Shown here one piece after another: positions 56,018-64,000 of a DNA stretch of 64,000 nt. The number at the start of each line of letters is the position of its first letter. Position 1 is the first letter of the stretch. This DNA comes from Chitinivibrionales bacterium (lineage in GTDB: Bacteria; Fibrobacterota; Chitinivibrionia; Chitinivibrionales; WJKA01): the NCBI GenBank assembly GCA_014728295.1, contig WJLW01000019.1, positions 1-64,000 of the forward strand, read 5' to 3'. Both the position numbers and the translations under genes were made by a program. The notes beneath the pieces are model-generated. The model did not search any database. It saw only the letters and a list, made by a program, of their open reading frames with translations, and was not told the origin of the DNA.

Positions 56018-56241
56018 AGCTTCACAAGCAGTACGCAGTTTCAATAATAAACTGCAAATCACATGCCAGCATGCAGCATTTTCGTTGCAGTATTAATATA
56101 ATTCAGCTTTGAAGGGCAGGTTGTTCAGTCTGACATGCGGTAAAATTATCGACAAGCAGGATGTGCAGGTTGCGAAAAGAGTTGCTTGCAAGCGGGACGA
56201 GCAGGAATAATTATTTTGCCTGCGTTCATACGTCTGGAGAG

Positions 56242-56888
56242 TTAGAACTTTAACTTATCTGCGTTGATGAAATCCATATACTCCCACTCGCGGTAGCACA
56301 TTGCCAGGACTTTATGCTCAGTTGCAGCTTTCAGAACGGCCGGGGTGAATCGCAATGCAGCCAATACCGGCACATGCTTGAGCTTGCCGTATTCGGGATA
56401 AAATTTGCGGAACTTTTTACAACGTCAAGGGTAATTGCCGGATCTTGTATCCTGGGCCGGCTTTTCACTTCGAAGATAAAAACATGCGTTTCTGTAGCGG
56501 CTACGGCGTCAAACTCGGCTTGAAGATTCAGGCTCTTGCTTTTGCGTTCGCTGTTCAGAAAAAGATCTACCACGTCACTATTGAAAAAATTTGCCACTGC
56601 CGGGGGAATAGCAGGTGCGACAATGTCTTCAACCAGCGTACCCATTTTGTTTGCCAGCGCTCCCCACTTTTTATTCATTTCTTTTCGATCGTGATCTGAA
56701 CTGGCCTTGAAGTCTCTCATCTCATCCTTGAAGTCTTTCATCTCAGCTTTCAGGTTATTCACTTCTTTGGATAAGTCCTGAAGATGCCTCTCCGTTCGAA
56801 TAAAGGATGTATTCGTTTGCGCGATGAATTGCCCTAAAAGAGCATCGAGATGGTCGATTCGTTCTTCCTGATTCTGTTTGTCAAGCAT
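56242..56888 (-). pseudogene. Coiled-coil PD-(D/E)XK nuclease-like gene with a frameshift
   Basis: The gene starts at 56888 (AGGGA upstream) with a coiled coil (LSKEVNNLKAEMKDFKDEMR) as in DUF3782-type proteins. The nuclease-like core is EFDAVAATETHVFIFEVKSR (Asp and Glu-x-Lys). After LDVVK the frame breaks at a run of five T on the plus strand (56414-56418). One more A in the coding strand would continue it as KFRKFYPEYGKLKHVPVLAA, then WEYMDFINADKLKF and a stop at 56242. The restored protein is about 214 residues. The cause may be a real one-base deletion, a sequencing error or slippage. Confidence 0.78.
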
Positions 56889-56957
56889 GCTCTATTCCCT
56901 GTAACCGAATGGTTTCGTCATAAATATACCATCGAGCGCATTGTGATGCAATTATGA

Positions 56958-57602
56958 TTAAATGAACCTGAAACCGATACGAAACACCGGTCCCTGCATG
57001 TCCTGATGATAGTAGATGTTCTTTCTCCACTCTTTACGATTGAGCGCTGCCCATTGATATTCGAATCCGAAAAATATCGATGATTCCGGACCGAAGTTTA
57101 CGTGCATGTCGCCGCCAACTCTTCCGGTAAATCCCCAGTATACACCACTGGGATCGGTATATTCTGCGTCATTGCTGCCGTCGTCATACTTTTTGTCAAC
57201 ATAGATCATCATTGCCGGACCAAACGCACCACGTATTACGGGATGCACGATGACTTCCGGTATTGGATCGATGAAAAAGAACGCGTTCAAAGGAAAAAGA
57301 AATCGCTTGTGCTCCCGGTCGATAGTATAGCGATCAAACTGCACGCTGGTATCCGGGAGCAAGGAATCATACACGGTTTTTTGCCAATACATATCAAACG
57401 AGCCGCCAAAACCCACTCGATTATCAAAAATGCCGCCCCATTCAAAGCCGATATTCCAGGCAATTTTCTCACTTCCCCGATCAGCTTTGTCTTTATTCAG
57501 CTTAATCGGAATCGCGATCCCCCCTTTGGGCTGGATGAATCCCTCGGCTGCAACGACAATCGTAACTCCCATAATCAAAAGGCAAGATTTCAGCTTGGGC
57601 AT
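56958..57602 (-). CDS. Exported, probable outer-membrane beta-barrel protein
   Basis: A 214-residue protein. CGGGAGAAA precedes the ATG and a signal peptide (SCLLIMGVTIVVAAEG) opens it. The rest has alternating strands and ends FRIGFRFI, with the C-terminal aromatic-type residue pattern of outer-membrane barrels. Segments such as VGGDMHVNFGPESSIFFGFEYQ recur in OmpA-like or OMP-beta-barrel families. No specific homologue was recognised. Confidence 0.66.
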   Translation of the reverse strand: MPKLKSCLLIMGVTIVVAAEGFIQPKGGIAIPIKLNKDKADRGSEKIAWNIGFEWGGIFDNRVGFGGSFDMYWQKTVYDSLLPDTSVQFDRYTIDREHKRFLFPLNAFFFIDPIPEVIVHPVIRGAFGPAMMIYVDKKYDDGSNDAEYTDPSGVYWGFTGRVGGDMHVNFGPESSIFFGFEYQWAALNRKEWRKNIYYHQDMQGPVFRIGFRFI

Positions 57603-57793
57603 TTTGTTTCTCCCGTATGAAGGTGTGTTGACATGCGTATACCATTCAAATATAACAGAAAATTATCCCTCAGGACAGGTTTGGCGCATAAAAAGTGCAT
57701 TGGTGATGCCAATTCGGCAACAGTTACCGGCTCGCATTACTTTTCCGGCCACGATATAATTTTGAAGGACTATTCACAGCATGCAGCAAGACC

Positions 57794-58501
57794 ATGAATA
57801 TCATACTTATCGAAGAATCGGATTTCACCGGCGCCAATACTGTCAGACTGGCCGGCAGACGCTTTATCCACATACGGCAAGTACATCAGGCCACTCACGG
57901 ACAGGAGCTTGCCGTCGGACTGATCAACGGCGCTACCGGCCGCGGCAAAATTCTCAATCAATCACCCGACTCCATTGACCTGCAGGTGGTGCTCGACACC
58001 GTTCCGCCTTCGCCGCTGCCGATAACGTTGTGCCTGGCTCTGCCCCGCCCCAAGCAATTGAAACGAATTGTGCGCAGCGTTACCGCGCTGGGCGTCAAGC
58101 GCATTATCATATTCCATTCCCGGCGCGTGCAGAAGAGCTACTGGCAGAGCCCGGTGTTGACAAATGGATTGCTTGCCGAATACATGCGAGCCGGTTTGGA
58201 GCAGGCAAAGGATACGATTCTGCCGACGATAGCCTTCAAGCGTGCATTCAGGCCATTTGTCGAAGATGATGTACCGTATATCATCAAAAACAGCGTCGCC
58301 CTGATTGCCCATCCGCAAGGCAGACGCCAATGCCCTCAGTCGCTCGATAAGCAAGCATGCCTGTTTGTTGGCCCCGAAGGAGGCTTTATTGGCTGGGAAA
58401 TAGAGAAGCTTCAGCAGGCAGGATGCATGCCGGTAACGCTCGGACACCGAATATTGCGCGTGGAAGACGCTGTAACGGTATTCATCGCAAAGCTACTCTG
58501 A
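57794..58501 (+). CDS. rsmE: 16S rRNA (uracil(1498)-N3)-methyltransferase RsmE
   Basis: A 235-residue SPOUT-type methyltransferase that methylates U1498 of 16S rRNA using S-adenosylmethionine. The N-terminal PUA-like part (HIRQVHQATHGQELAV) is followed by the knot domain with LFVGPEGGF, EIEKLQQAGCMPVTLGHRIL and RVEDAV, the diagnostic signature of RsmE. Length is normal. It is convergent with the downstream nucleotidyltransferase gene. Confidence 0.94.
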   Translation: MNIILIEESDFTGANTVRLAGRRFIHIRQVHQATHGQELAVGLINGATGRGKILNQSPDSIDLQVVLDTVPPSPLPITLCLALPRPKQLKRIVRSVTALGVKRIIIFHSRRVQKSYWQSPVLTNGLLAEYMRAGLEQAKDTILPTIAFKRAFRPFVEDDVPYIIKNSVALIAHPQGRRQCPQSLDKQACLFVGPEGGFIGWEIEKLQQAGCMPVTLGHRILRVEDAVTVFIAKLL

Positions 58502-58553
58502 GCAGAATTGATGACATCTTGCGACCATGCCGAACAACAAGTGTGCAGCATTA

Positions 58554-59906
58554 TCAGGCACGCTTGCCGGTATACGTCTGGTAAATATCGGATACGTCAA
58601 CGCTTCCGTCTTCCAGCACGTCTATCGTTTCTTCGAGATGAATTCCTTCGACGCTGCCGCCCGCTACGATGCAATTCTCCACCGAAGCCGAATGCCTGAT
58701 CGCGTGCGGATCAACCGATTTGCGTTCTTCGGCAGGAATGATTTTGCCGGAATCTAGATAAAAATCGCCGCGCCCCCAGAGTACGGAGTTTGACACTTTC
58801 GCATTGCTTGCTATATGCCACCCATCGCCGATGACCGCATGTGGCCCTATCGTCGCTCCCGCCTCAATCGTACACCCATTGCCGATAACAACCGGTGGTA
58901 CAATAGTCACGCTGTCAAAGTCGATTGACACAGGCGACCCGAGGTACCCCCAGTCGTGTCTGTTATACGGAATGTCTACATTTACTTTTTTGTCAAGTAC
59001 GTCGCGATTGACATCGAGATAATCTTTTTTGCGCCCGACATCATACCACAAACCGTCGTATTCGACACCGATAACGGGAAAATCTCCCGGCAAGTTTATA
59101 TAGTCCAGGCGTTGCAGCAGGGCTGGAAAAACATGCTTGCCGAAATCATAGAACGGCTCTTCGATATCAAGACGTGCGGGGGTGCGAAAGGTATCGAGCA
59201 TTCTGAGCAAACCGGCATCCATGAGATAGATCGAGGCATTGTTCAGATTGCTCGGCGAAGCGGGATCTTTTTCTATAAATTTGCGGACCCTTCCAACCTG
59301 CGAGAGCTCATCGCTGCGAGACCGGGTATCGCTTAATTGGACGGTACCAAACTCACCGCGTTCTTCCCAGGGAACCGGCGACAAAACCAGCGTAAAAGCC
59401 GCCCCCTCCCTTTTGTGTATTTCGTGAAGCTGCTCCAGGTGATGCGATGCGAAATTGGTGACAATATCTCCGCTGGCGATGATGACCGTATCACCGGTAA
59501 ACGGTTCGATATTGTAAATAGTATCATTTGATGTCAGATCTTTTGCTTCGCGACCCAATGCCATTTTGCAGGCACCGCCAAACGTGCCGGAAGGCTCTTC
59601 TTCCCGTACATACGAAATATCAGCTCCAAGGCTTTGGCCATTTCCGAAATATCCCTGAATCGATTCGCTGAGTACGCTTAAATTCATGGTAATGTCGGCG
59701 ATCCCCGCGGCAACCAGTTTTTTGACCCAGATTTCGGCCATGGGTACTCCGCCACCAAGCGGGAACATTGGTTTGGGCAAATGATGAGTTGTCAACGGCA
59801 ACATGCGTTTGCCCAGTCCAGCGCAAAGCATGACTGCTTTGATGCCGGCTGCGATATTCGTATTTGTTTCCTTTTTGTGTCGAGTATCCTGTAACGATTC
59901 AGGCAT
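58554..59906 (-). CDS. Sugar-phosphate nucleotidyltransferase with C-terminal left-handed helix
   Basis: A 450-residue enzyme; GGAGGG before the ATG supports the start. The N-terminal GT-A-like domain has AVMLCAGLGKRMLPLTTHHLPKPM, the nucleotide-binding motif with metal-binding Asp in SGDIVTN. A C-terminal left-handed beta-helix follows (IGNGCTIEAGATIGPHAVIGD, ASNAKVSNSVLWGRGD). This is the layout of mannose-1-phosphate guanylyltransferase and glucose-1-phosphate transferase-like proteins. It probably makes an NDP-sugar for the cell surface; the exact sugar is unknown. Confidence 0.85.
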   Translation of the reverse strand: MPESLQDTRHKKETNTNIAAGIKAVMLCAGLGKRMLPLTTHHLPKPMFPLGGGVPMAEIWVKKLVAAGIADITMNLSVLSESIQGYFGNGQSLGADISYVREEEPSGTFGGACKMALGREAKDLTSNDTIYNIEPFTGDTVIIASGDIVTNFASHHLEQLHEIHKREGAAFTLVLSPVPWEERGEFGTVQLSDTRSRSDELSQVGRVRKFIEKDPASPSNLNNASIYLMDAGLLRMLDTFRTPARLDIEEPFYDFGKHVFPALLQRLDYINLPGDFPVIGVEYDGLWYDVGRKKDYLDVNRDVLDKKVNVDIPYNRHDWGYLGSPVSIDFDSVTIVPPVVIGNGCTIEAGATIGPHAVIGDGWHIASNAKVSNSVLWGRGDFYLDSGKIIPAEERKSVDPHAIRHSASVENCIVAGGSVEGIHLEETIDVLEDGSVDVSDIYQTYTGKRA

Positions 59907-60247
59907 AAAAAAGCCCTCCTGCCAATTGTGGGTAATTATGAATGATTTTTAAGATACTTTATGGATGGGTAAGTCATTATCGCTTCCGGATTCAGTAAGG
60001 AAACGGCGATTTCGCTGCTTTCAGAAGCATGGAATTGAGCATAAATTCAAAAGCCTTTTGACAGCTCAATTCTGGTGCCCGGGTTACGCCCAGCCCCTAT
60101 CCCCCCAGAATTTGCCGCCACGGTGTTTTTCCTTATGCAAATTGCTTCGCCAATGGTATACTATTGATTGCCCGCGACAAAATGCATCGGCTGTGAGAGC
60201 ACGTACCACTGCGCCACAGCGCCCACATTGAACCGGGATGATTAAAT
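59907..60247. other. Divergent intergenic region
   Basis: About 340 bases between the divergent nucleotidyltransferase and ZnuA-like genes. No gene or RNA recognised. Confidence 0.35.
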
Positions 60248-61249
60248 ATGCGCCAGGCGCTTTATTCTGCACCGATTCTAAAAAAATACCGCTTGATTAT
60301 CTCTGTCGCGGGGTGCTTGCTATTTCTTTTAGGATGCGACAGCAAAAAGCAGCCGACCGGACGCCTGCATATTGTTGCAACTACGTTCCCGTTGTACGAC
60401 TTCACCCGCCAAATCTGCAACGATAAAGCTGATGTATACATGCTTATTCCCCAGGGCATCGATCCGCTCTATTATCAGCCCGATCACCGGGCCGAAGAAA
60501 TGCTTGCCGAATGCGATGTTTTCATCTATGCGGGAGACCTCACCGAGCCTTGGGCGAAGAGATTTCTGGCGTCAAAAATGGAAAATGCCATCATGATTGT
60601 AGATGCCGGCACGGGCATTTATGCAGAGATTGCAGATACGTCACTCGGATCACAGAAACGCTCCGAGAATTCCGGCATGCTCCAGAGGCTTCAATTCTGG
60701 AAGGGTAAGCAGGTGGGGAACGCAGCAACGGCCATCTGGATGGATCCCGTCCTGAGCACAACGATTATCCGCAATATCGAATCTGCCCTGTTGACGGCAG
60801 ACTCAAATAACGCACAATCCTACGCCCGAAATGCGCAAAAATACCTTGCCGGATTGCAGCAATTGCACGACTCAATAGCGCTTGCCTTTAAATCGTGTGA
60901 GTCCAGAACACTTGTCTACAGCGGATATTTTGATTTCAATTTATTTGCCCGACGGTATGGTTTGAATTGTAAGTCTCTGCTGCAAGCATCACCGGAAGGA
61001 GAACTGCCCGACCATCGCACAGCGGCCGCAATTCCTGCATTTGCCGGCGATGTTACCGGCGGGATTTTCTATTCGCAAAATGCCGATCCGCGCATTATCG
61101 AGCAGCTTGCTTATGAAACCGGCGCCGAAATCGTGCAATTGCATCCACCTCACAAAATAAGCAGCCTTGCTTTTGACAGCGGAGCAACGTATATGTCAAT
61201 AATGCGTGAAAATGTGGCAAAGATAAAAAAGGGCCTACTCTGTCGGTAA
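60248..61249 (+). CDS. ZnuA-like metal-binding lipoprotein with altered ligand sites
   Basis: A 333-residue member of the cluster A-1 (ZnuA/TroA) binding proteins. The lipobox LLGC has Cys30. The fold is plain: VATTFPLYDFTRQI, GIDPLYYQPD, IWMDPVLSTTII, SGYFDFNLFARRYGL and ETGAEIVQLHPPHK. In the family, zinc or manganese is held by His of the DPH-type site, of HIWLDP, and of the YHDAFGYF-type segment. Here these read DPLYY, AIWMDP and SGYFDFN, so the usual histidines are missing. His80 next to the first site could partly compensate. No permease or ATPase genes follow, so the protein may not carry metal at all. Confidence 0.78.
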   Translation: MRQALYSAPILKKYRLIISVAGCLLFLLGCDSKKQPTGRLHIVATTFPLYDFTRQICNDKADVYMLIPQGIDPLYYQPDHRAEEMLAECDVFIYAGDLTEPWAKRFLASKMENAIMIVDAGTGIYAEIADTSLGSQKRSENSGMLQRLQFWKGKQVGNAATAIWMDPVLSTTIIRNIESALLTADSNNAQSYARNAQKYLAGLQQLHDSIALAFKSCESRTLVYSGYFDFNLFARRYGLNCKSLLQASPEGELPDHRTAAAIPAFAGDVTGGIFYSQNADPRIIEQLAYETGAEIVQLHPPHKISSLAFDSGATYMSIMRENVAKIKKGLLCR

Positions 61250-61656
61250 GCTTCTTTTGTACCGTGCCGGATCATATATCGAGCATTTCCTGAACGCCCA
61301 GAGATCACTGCCGGATGAAATTCTGCAAGCAACAAATGCATGCGAAAGCACCTCTCGCTGTTCCCCGCAATTGATTGATTATTGAGGGCAAGCACAATCC
61401 GGACATAACAGTGAGGTGGCGACGAGGGCCGGAACGCTTTCATGTATCCGTACGACGTAAGAGACGCTTTGCTATTTTCGATCGTGCCCGCACGGTTGAC
61501 CCACCATTTCCGCCGCCATCGAAAGCAACCTCGTTGGTTCTCATAACTGCCGGCATCGATTCCGATTCAGCGGCACATTGAATCTCAAACTGCTCAAGGG
61601 GATAGAAATTAAACTCAGCGGAATGTCATCTGAAATTTGGCATTCCGACCCACGCC
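61250..61656. other. Intergenic region without a gene
   Basis: About 405 bases between the convergent ZnuA-like and thiI genes. No gene, tRNA or convincing hairpin was recognised. Confidence 0.4.
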
Positions 61657-63108
61657 TCACTCCACTGACCTCTGGGCTTGAAACAAGCGCACCCCTCTCA
61701 CCCCCCCTTTAAAACTATAAGCATCGTAGCCCTTCTCCTGCATTTTTTCCGCCAGCACGGCAGTCTGAATACCAAATTGACAATAGAGAATGTATACTTT
61801 CTTTTTCTCTCTTTTTGTAAAATCGGTCAGCAAATCGTCACCCGGAATATGAACAGCTCCCGGATAATGCCAATTCTCGTATTCCGGTTTCGACCGGCAG
61901 TCAATGACGCATGAGTCATCAGGTACCTTCTCTGCATATAAATGAGGAAGATAAAGATCGTCTTCGGCGTATTCGGACAAGCGGAATTTTTTGCGTTGAA
62001 ATATAGCATTGTCCAGCAAAGATAAATCCATCTTCGCCTCCTCCTGCTCTATTGCCTTCAATGAGGCTCCGGTTGCAGGCTTTGTGGGTACCAGTGCACA
62101 ATATTCCTGTATCGGCATCGACAGCACATAGGTGCCAATCGTGCGGGTCAAGGCAATAATCTCTTTCTTGTCCATCCCCAGGAGCGGTCGGAAAACGGGC
62201 ATGTTGGCTACTTTATCGATTGTGTGCAGATTCAGAAGCGTCTGGGATGAGACCTGCCCCAAAGATTCACCGGTAATGATTGCATGCGCATTCGTTTCCC
62301 CGGCGATTTTTTCGGCAACGCGATAAAACAGACGTTTCAGTACGACCTGTGCAAATCGCATGGTTATCGACTCTTTCAAGTCGGCAACAACATCCGAAAA
62401 GTCAACCACATGCAGCAGCGGCTTGGCGCCGTGCCCCCATTTGTCGTAAATGTGCTTGGCAACACCAAGAACAGAGTGCTCATACGCAGCACCCGCCAGG
62501 TTGCAAAGAATGTAGTCGAGCTTCAGGCCGCGTTTATGCATCAACCAGGCCGCTGCAGCCGAATCATAGCCTCCCGATATCAACACTACGGCTTTGCCTT
62601 CGACGCCAAGCGGAATACCGCCGTGCCCGTATAAACGCCGGTGATACAGGTAGGCTTTCTCGGGAAATACGTCAACGGAGGCAGTTACATCGGGATGACT
62701 CAGATTGACCTTCGCATGCCTGACCAGCTCCGCCCCGAGCTTGATTTCGATGTCCTTTGACTTGAAATTATGCAGACCGATCCGTTTGGCGCGAACAGCA
62801 AACTCTCTTCCAGTGACCGCATCGACAAAAGCACCTCTGCCGGTGGCAACGATTTCATCAAGCCGTGGTTGACATACTGCTTCAATTGGTGAGATTGAGC
62901 TTATCCCGAACACCGTTCGCAGCACTTCAATCGCATCAGCATCATCCGTTTCGACAAAAATACGGCTGTTTTCATGATACGTTTTGCCGACAATGCCTGA
63001 TTTGCGCAAGGCGTCACGAATATTTTCTACTAATTTCCGGACAAACTGCGAGCGAACAGCACGAGATTTGGTCGCAATTTCGCCCTCGAAACGGGTAAGG
63101 ATGAGCAT
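61657..63108 (-). CDS. thiI: tRNA 4-thiouridine sulfurtransferase ThiI with rhodanese domain
   Basis: A 483-residue enzyme that transfers sulfur to U8 of tRNA and, in some bacteria, to ThiS. Domains in order: ferredoxin-like and THUMP (about 1-165, with FAVRAKRIGLHNF), PP-loop ATP pyrophosphatase (ISGGYDSAAAAWL, 177-189) and a C-terminal rhodanese (about 395-483) with persulfide Cys443 in YCQFGIQ. Cys337 in EYCALVPTKPAT corresponds to the disulfide partner. Both cysteines needed for the rhodanese-type ThiI mechanism are present. A cysteine desulfurase must supply sulfur; the desulfurase-like gene at 47530 lacks its PLP lysine, so the supplier is elsewhere. Confidence 0.95.
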   Translation of the reverse strand: MLILTRFEGEIATKSRAVRSQFVRKLVENIRDALRKSGIVGKTYHENSRIFVETDDADAIEVLRTVFGISSISPIEAVCQPRLDEIVATGRGAFVDAVTGREFAVRAKRIGLHNFKSKDIEIKLGAELVRHAKVNLSHPDVTASVDVFPEKAYLYHRRLYGHGGIPLGVEGKAVVLISGGYDSAAAAWLMHKRGLKLDYILCNLAGAAYEHSVLGVAKHIYDKWGHGAKPLLHVVDFSDVVADLKESITMRFAQVVLKRLFYRVAEKIAGETNAHAIITGESLGQVSSQTLLNLHTIDKVANMPVFRPLLGMDKKEIIALTRTIGTYVLSMPIQEYCALVPTKPATGASLKAIEQEEAKMDLSLLDNAIFQRKKFRLSEYAEDDLYLPHLYAEKVPDDSCVIDCRSKPEYENWHYPGAVHIPGDDLLTDFTKREKKKVYILYCQFGIQTAVLAEKMQEKGYDAYSFKGGVRGVRLFQAQRSVE

Positions 63109-63267
63109 AGGTGAGTAAAAATACTTTAGTGAGGCATTAATTTCCTCTTATGTATGCGTTTCGTCATCGATCAACTAAAAGACCCGGTATTTTGCCCTAA
63201 CACAAAGGGGCCATTGCTGACCGGCATCTTTCCAGTCGGGTCCATTCCACGTTCCCGGTGCATCAAA

Positions 63268-63301
63268 CAAAAAAAGGCCCGACAACAAGCGTCACCGGAC
63301 C
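63268..63301 (-). terminator. Rho-independent terminator
   Basis: On the minus strand a GC-rich stem (arms GGTCCGGT and GTCGGGCC, with wobble pairs) is followed by seven T residues. It lies 28 bp beyond the stop of the partial gene at 63330. Confidence 0.72.
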
Positions 63302-63329
63302 AGGCAGTCAAAATAGAAATTCGCGAGTG

Positions 63330-64000
63330 CTACAAAGCGCAGGGAATATCTTTATGTCCGTTAGATTTGGTATCCCAGCAGTACTTCTCCCCACTCGTAA
63401 CATTCTCGATGTAACCTGATTCAACAGCTTCGTTCCAGGAAATCAGAACCGTTTCGGGTTGTGTCGCATCGAAACTTTCGAAAAACATCTCTGCTCCAAG
63501 CGCCGTCCATTGCAGATACGACCCGTATTCGATATCATTCTGCTTTACCACTTCAACTTTCACTTCTTCTCTGGCGTCGGAGGTTTCGTAAGTAAATTTA
63601 ATCAATTCCGGATAGATGCCACTAGCGAGCGTCGTATCATGAAACACCCAGTAGCCGGCATTTCCGGTAATAGTCGATGTGCCTTCGAACCAGACAAAGT
63701 TGACCAGGTCACCACCGGTGACGCTCATCGACCAGCGCACCGAATCCGCGGCAACTTTGCCGGTGAGCTGCGCCTGGAACCCGTTATCGCCTATCGTCCA
63801 GACAGAGCCGCTATTGTCGGGCAGGGGTTCTGGATCGACTGTATGTGCCAAAGCAAACAAAGCGACTGGTTCGAGCAATGCGAGCTCTATCGTCAATGTC
63901 CAGTAGCTGACCGCAGTGGTAGCCGTCAAGTACGCGATATTCGTTTTTGCAGCCGCGGCTTTGGCCAGTGCGTCGCTTTCACCCAGCGGGGGAATTTCCA
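63330..64000 (-). CDS. Hypothetical protein, partial at the window end
   Basis: The frame is open to the last base, so the N terminus lies outside. About 222 residues are visible, starting GNSPLGESDALAKAAAAKTN. A helical, hydrophobic part (NIAYLTATTAVSYWTLTIEL) is followed by a beta-rich region with Trp-rich strands (GSVWTIGDNGFQAQLTGKVA, VRWSMSVTGGDLVNFVWFEG). The end holds ENVTSGEKYCWD. The family is not recognised; it resembles small lipoprotein or surface proteins of environmental Gram-negatives. A good terminator follows. Confidence 0.55.
   Translation of the reverse strand, partial: EIPPLGESDALAKAAAAKTNIAYLTATTAVSYWTLTIELALLEPVALFALAHTVDPEPLPDNSGSVWTIGDNGFQAQLTGKVAADSVRWSMSVTGGDLVNFVWFEGTSTITGNAGYWVFHDTTLASGIYPELIKFTYETSDAREEVKVEVVKQNDIEYGSYLQWTALGAEMFFESFDATQPETVLISWNEAVESGYIENVTSGEKYCWDTKSNGHKDIPCAL

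Noticed and set aside
61250-61656. tRNA or small RNA gene in the space before thiI
   Set aside because: No TTCGAATC-type T-loop with matching acceptor stem or other RNA signature was found.
1-64000. CRISPR array, prophage or intact insertion sequence
   Set aside because: No regularly spaced repeats, cas genes, integrase, transposase or phage structural genes were seen.

Overview
The window reads as one contig of a Gram-negative, free-living heterotroph. Lipoprotein signals, outer-membrane-type barrel proteins, a di-heme b558-type succinate/fumarate oxidoreductase and about ten secreted proteins with a short C-terminal beta-rich tail resembling type IX secretion sorting domains point to the Fibrobacterota or the wider FCB group. 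This is inference from gene content, as no rRNA or tRNA gene was seen. No CRISPR array, prophage, integrase or intact insertion sequence was found.

Layout. 1-6.2 kb: a parvulin isomerase and a patatin phospholipase lie beside a compact DNA-damage operon read leftward (lexA, GIY-YIG protein, 99-residue protein, DUF72 protein, Y-family polymerase with no catalytic carboxylates). It is driven by a promoter whose -35/-10 spacer holds a perfect 20-bp LexA box. A 37-bp inverted repeat and a 22-bp direct repeat flank this block. 6.2-17 kb: a decayed regulator, a hybrid histidine kinase, a lipoprotein haloalkane dehalogenase, a decayed secreted protein, a pectate-lyase-like protein with a CBM-like partner, and an intact regulator. 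17.5-35.4 kb: a decayed BNR protein, an ABC exporter, a Cache-domain membrane protein, an NmrA-like reductase and a long run of secreted beta-helix, propeller-like and Fn3 proteins. 35.6-46 kb: a third regulator, a carbohydrate-binding protein, a histidine-kinase remnant, rimO, a 5'-nucleotidase and two unknown secreted proteins. 46-64 kb: a chemotaxis receptor, a chimeric aminotransferase, an orphan solute-binding protein, sdhC-sdhA-sdhB with a phosphotransacetylase-N-like partner, an NtrC-like protein without GAFTGA, rsmE, a sugar nucleotidyltransferase, a ZnuA-like lipoprotein and thiI.

The most distinctive things are: (i) the SOS operon pairing LexA with a dead, clamp-binding polymerase but no ImuA or DnaE2 beside it; (ii) three paralogous regulators with two N-terminal winged helices and a LacI-like sensor, each beside secreted carbohydrate-type genes; (iii) an expanded, partly decaying set of secreted proteins in which several members carry single in-frame stops or frameshifts; (iv) several proteins that keep their fold signature but lose the key residue (PLP lysine, GAFTGA, zinc ligands, polymerase carboxylates).
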